NCBI GenBank assembly: GCA_945645715.1
Contig: CALZFJ010000117.1
Location: 1 to 6,646 of the forward strand
Source: an uncultured Prevotellaceae bacterium
GTDB lineage: Bacteria; Bacteroidota; Bacteroidia; Bacteroidales; Muribaculaceae
Length of the DNA: 6,646 nucleotides
Direction: 5' to 3'
The notes under the pieces are model-generated. The model worked only from the letters and a program-made list of their open reading frames with translations. It was not told the origin of the DNA and ran no database searches. Numbering within the stretch: the first letter of the stretch is position 1; each line of letters begins with the position of its first letter. The position numbers were made by a program, and so were the translations under genes. Positions 6,573 to 6,646 of the stretch are shown here, one piece after another.

Positions 6573-6599
6573 GACCTCTTACCTTTTACCTCTTACCTA
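6559..6599. repeat. Palindromic AGGTAAG heptamer repeat between convergent genes, possible terminator
   Basis: Two units of a GGTAAGA-type heptamer on the + strand (from 6561) face three such units on the - strand (6574-6598). GGTAAGAGGT (6561-6570) can pair with ACCTCTTACC at 6574-6583 or with its direct copy at 6588-6597. This gives two exclusive hairpins. One is 11 bp with an AAG loop (6560-6570/6574-6584), followed by TTTT at 6584-6587. The other is 14 bp with a 13-nt loop (6559-6572/6586-6599). The compact form could terminate the + strand transcript. The - strand has no matching U-run after the hairpin. The stop codons of both flanking genes lie within the repeat. Confidence 0.7.
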
Positions 6600-6646
6600 A
6601 ATCAACGCGGGGGGAGGCGTCGATGAAGCTGCCGGGGGTGATGTTG
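6586..6646 (-). CDS. C-terminus of a convergent gene, unidentified
   Basis: Read on the - strand from the right edge, one frame stays open and codes for NITPGSFIDASPRVDLGKR before a TAA stop at 6588-6586. Only 19 complete residues are in the window, so the start lies outside it and the product cannot be named. The codons are strongly C-ending (ATC, ACC, GGC, AGC, TTC, GAC, GCC), like those in the neighbouring genes, which supports real coding. A convergent end also fits the palindrome between the genes. Chance openness over such a short stretch remains possible. Confidence 0.45.
   Translation of the reverse strand, partial: NITPGSFIDASPRVDLGKR

Noticed and set aside
6623..6646. A possible + strand start (ATG 6623, MKLPGVML) at the right edge
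   Set aside because: Only eight codons are visible, with no leader or promoter. The opposite strand reads as a C-terminus with the codon bias of the neighbours and ends neatly in the palindrome.
1..6646. A mobile element, CRISPR array, tRNA/rRNA gene, or defence/toxin system
   Set aside because: No transposase or integrase signatures, spaced repeats, cloverleaf sequences or toxin-antitoxin-like small genes were seen. The gaps are short and accounted for above.

Overview
The window looks like chromosomal DNA from a gut Bacteroidales bacterium, most likely of the Muribaculaceae/Porphyromonadaceae type. Three things point there. The protein sequences (SurE, GluRS with a KLSKR loop, a GH3 enzyme with a KHWPGGG motif) read like Bacteroidota versions. 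The starts lack Shine-Dalgarno sequences and follow AT-rich leaders. Two starts have the Bacteroidota -7 box TAnnTTTG just upstream. This assignment is inference from memory of the families; no database search was run.

Layout, all on the + strand except the last gene. (1) 1-479 is the C-terminal part of an LD-carboxypeptidase (peptidase S66, murein tetrapeptide recycling), cut by the window edge. (2) 566-2782 is a glycoside hydrolase family 3 enzyme with no signal peptide. (3) A sigma-54-like -24/-12 site at 2786-2800 precedes surE (2837-3706), a 5'/3'-nucleotidase with an unusual hydrophilic N-terminal extension. (4) The 196-nt surE-gltX gap holds two 63-bp direct repeats (60/63 identical, 77 bp apart), each able to form a long hairpin. 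The second copy runs into a -7 box for gltX. (5) gltX, glutamyl-tRNA synthetase, lies at 3903-5441 and ends in a strong intrinsic terminator. The U-tract of that terminator is also a perfect TAnnTTTG match. (6) 5538-6572 encodes an exported protein, probably an outer-membrane beta-barrel of unknown function. (7) The + strand gene ends inside a palindromic AGGTAAG-type heptamer repeat. The same repeat supplies the last codons and stop of a convergent - strand gene that enters from the right edge (6586-6646).

The gene set is mostly ordinary: wall recycling, carbohydrate hydrolysis, nucleotide housekeeping and translation, plus one envelope protein. There is no sign of a mobile element, CRISPR array, defence cassette or RNA gene, and I see no functional system joining the genes. 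The interest lies between the genes: the duplicated hairpin element, the sigma-54-like site, the terminator/promoter overlap, and the heptamer palindrome shared by two convergent genes.
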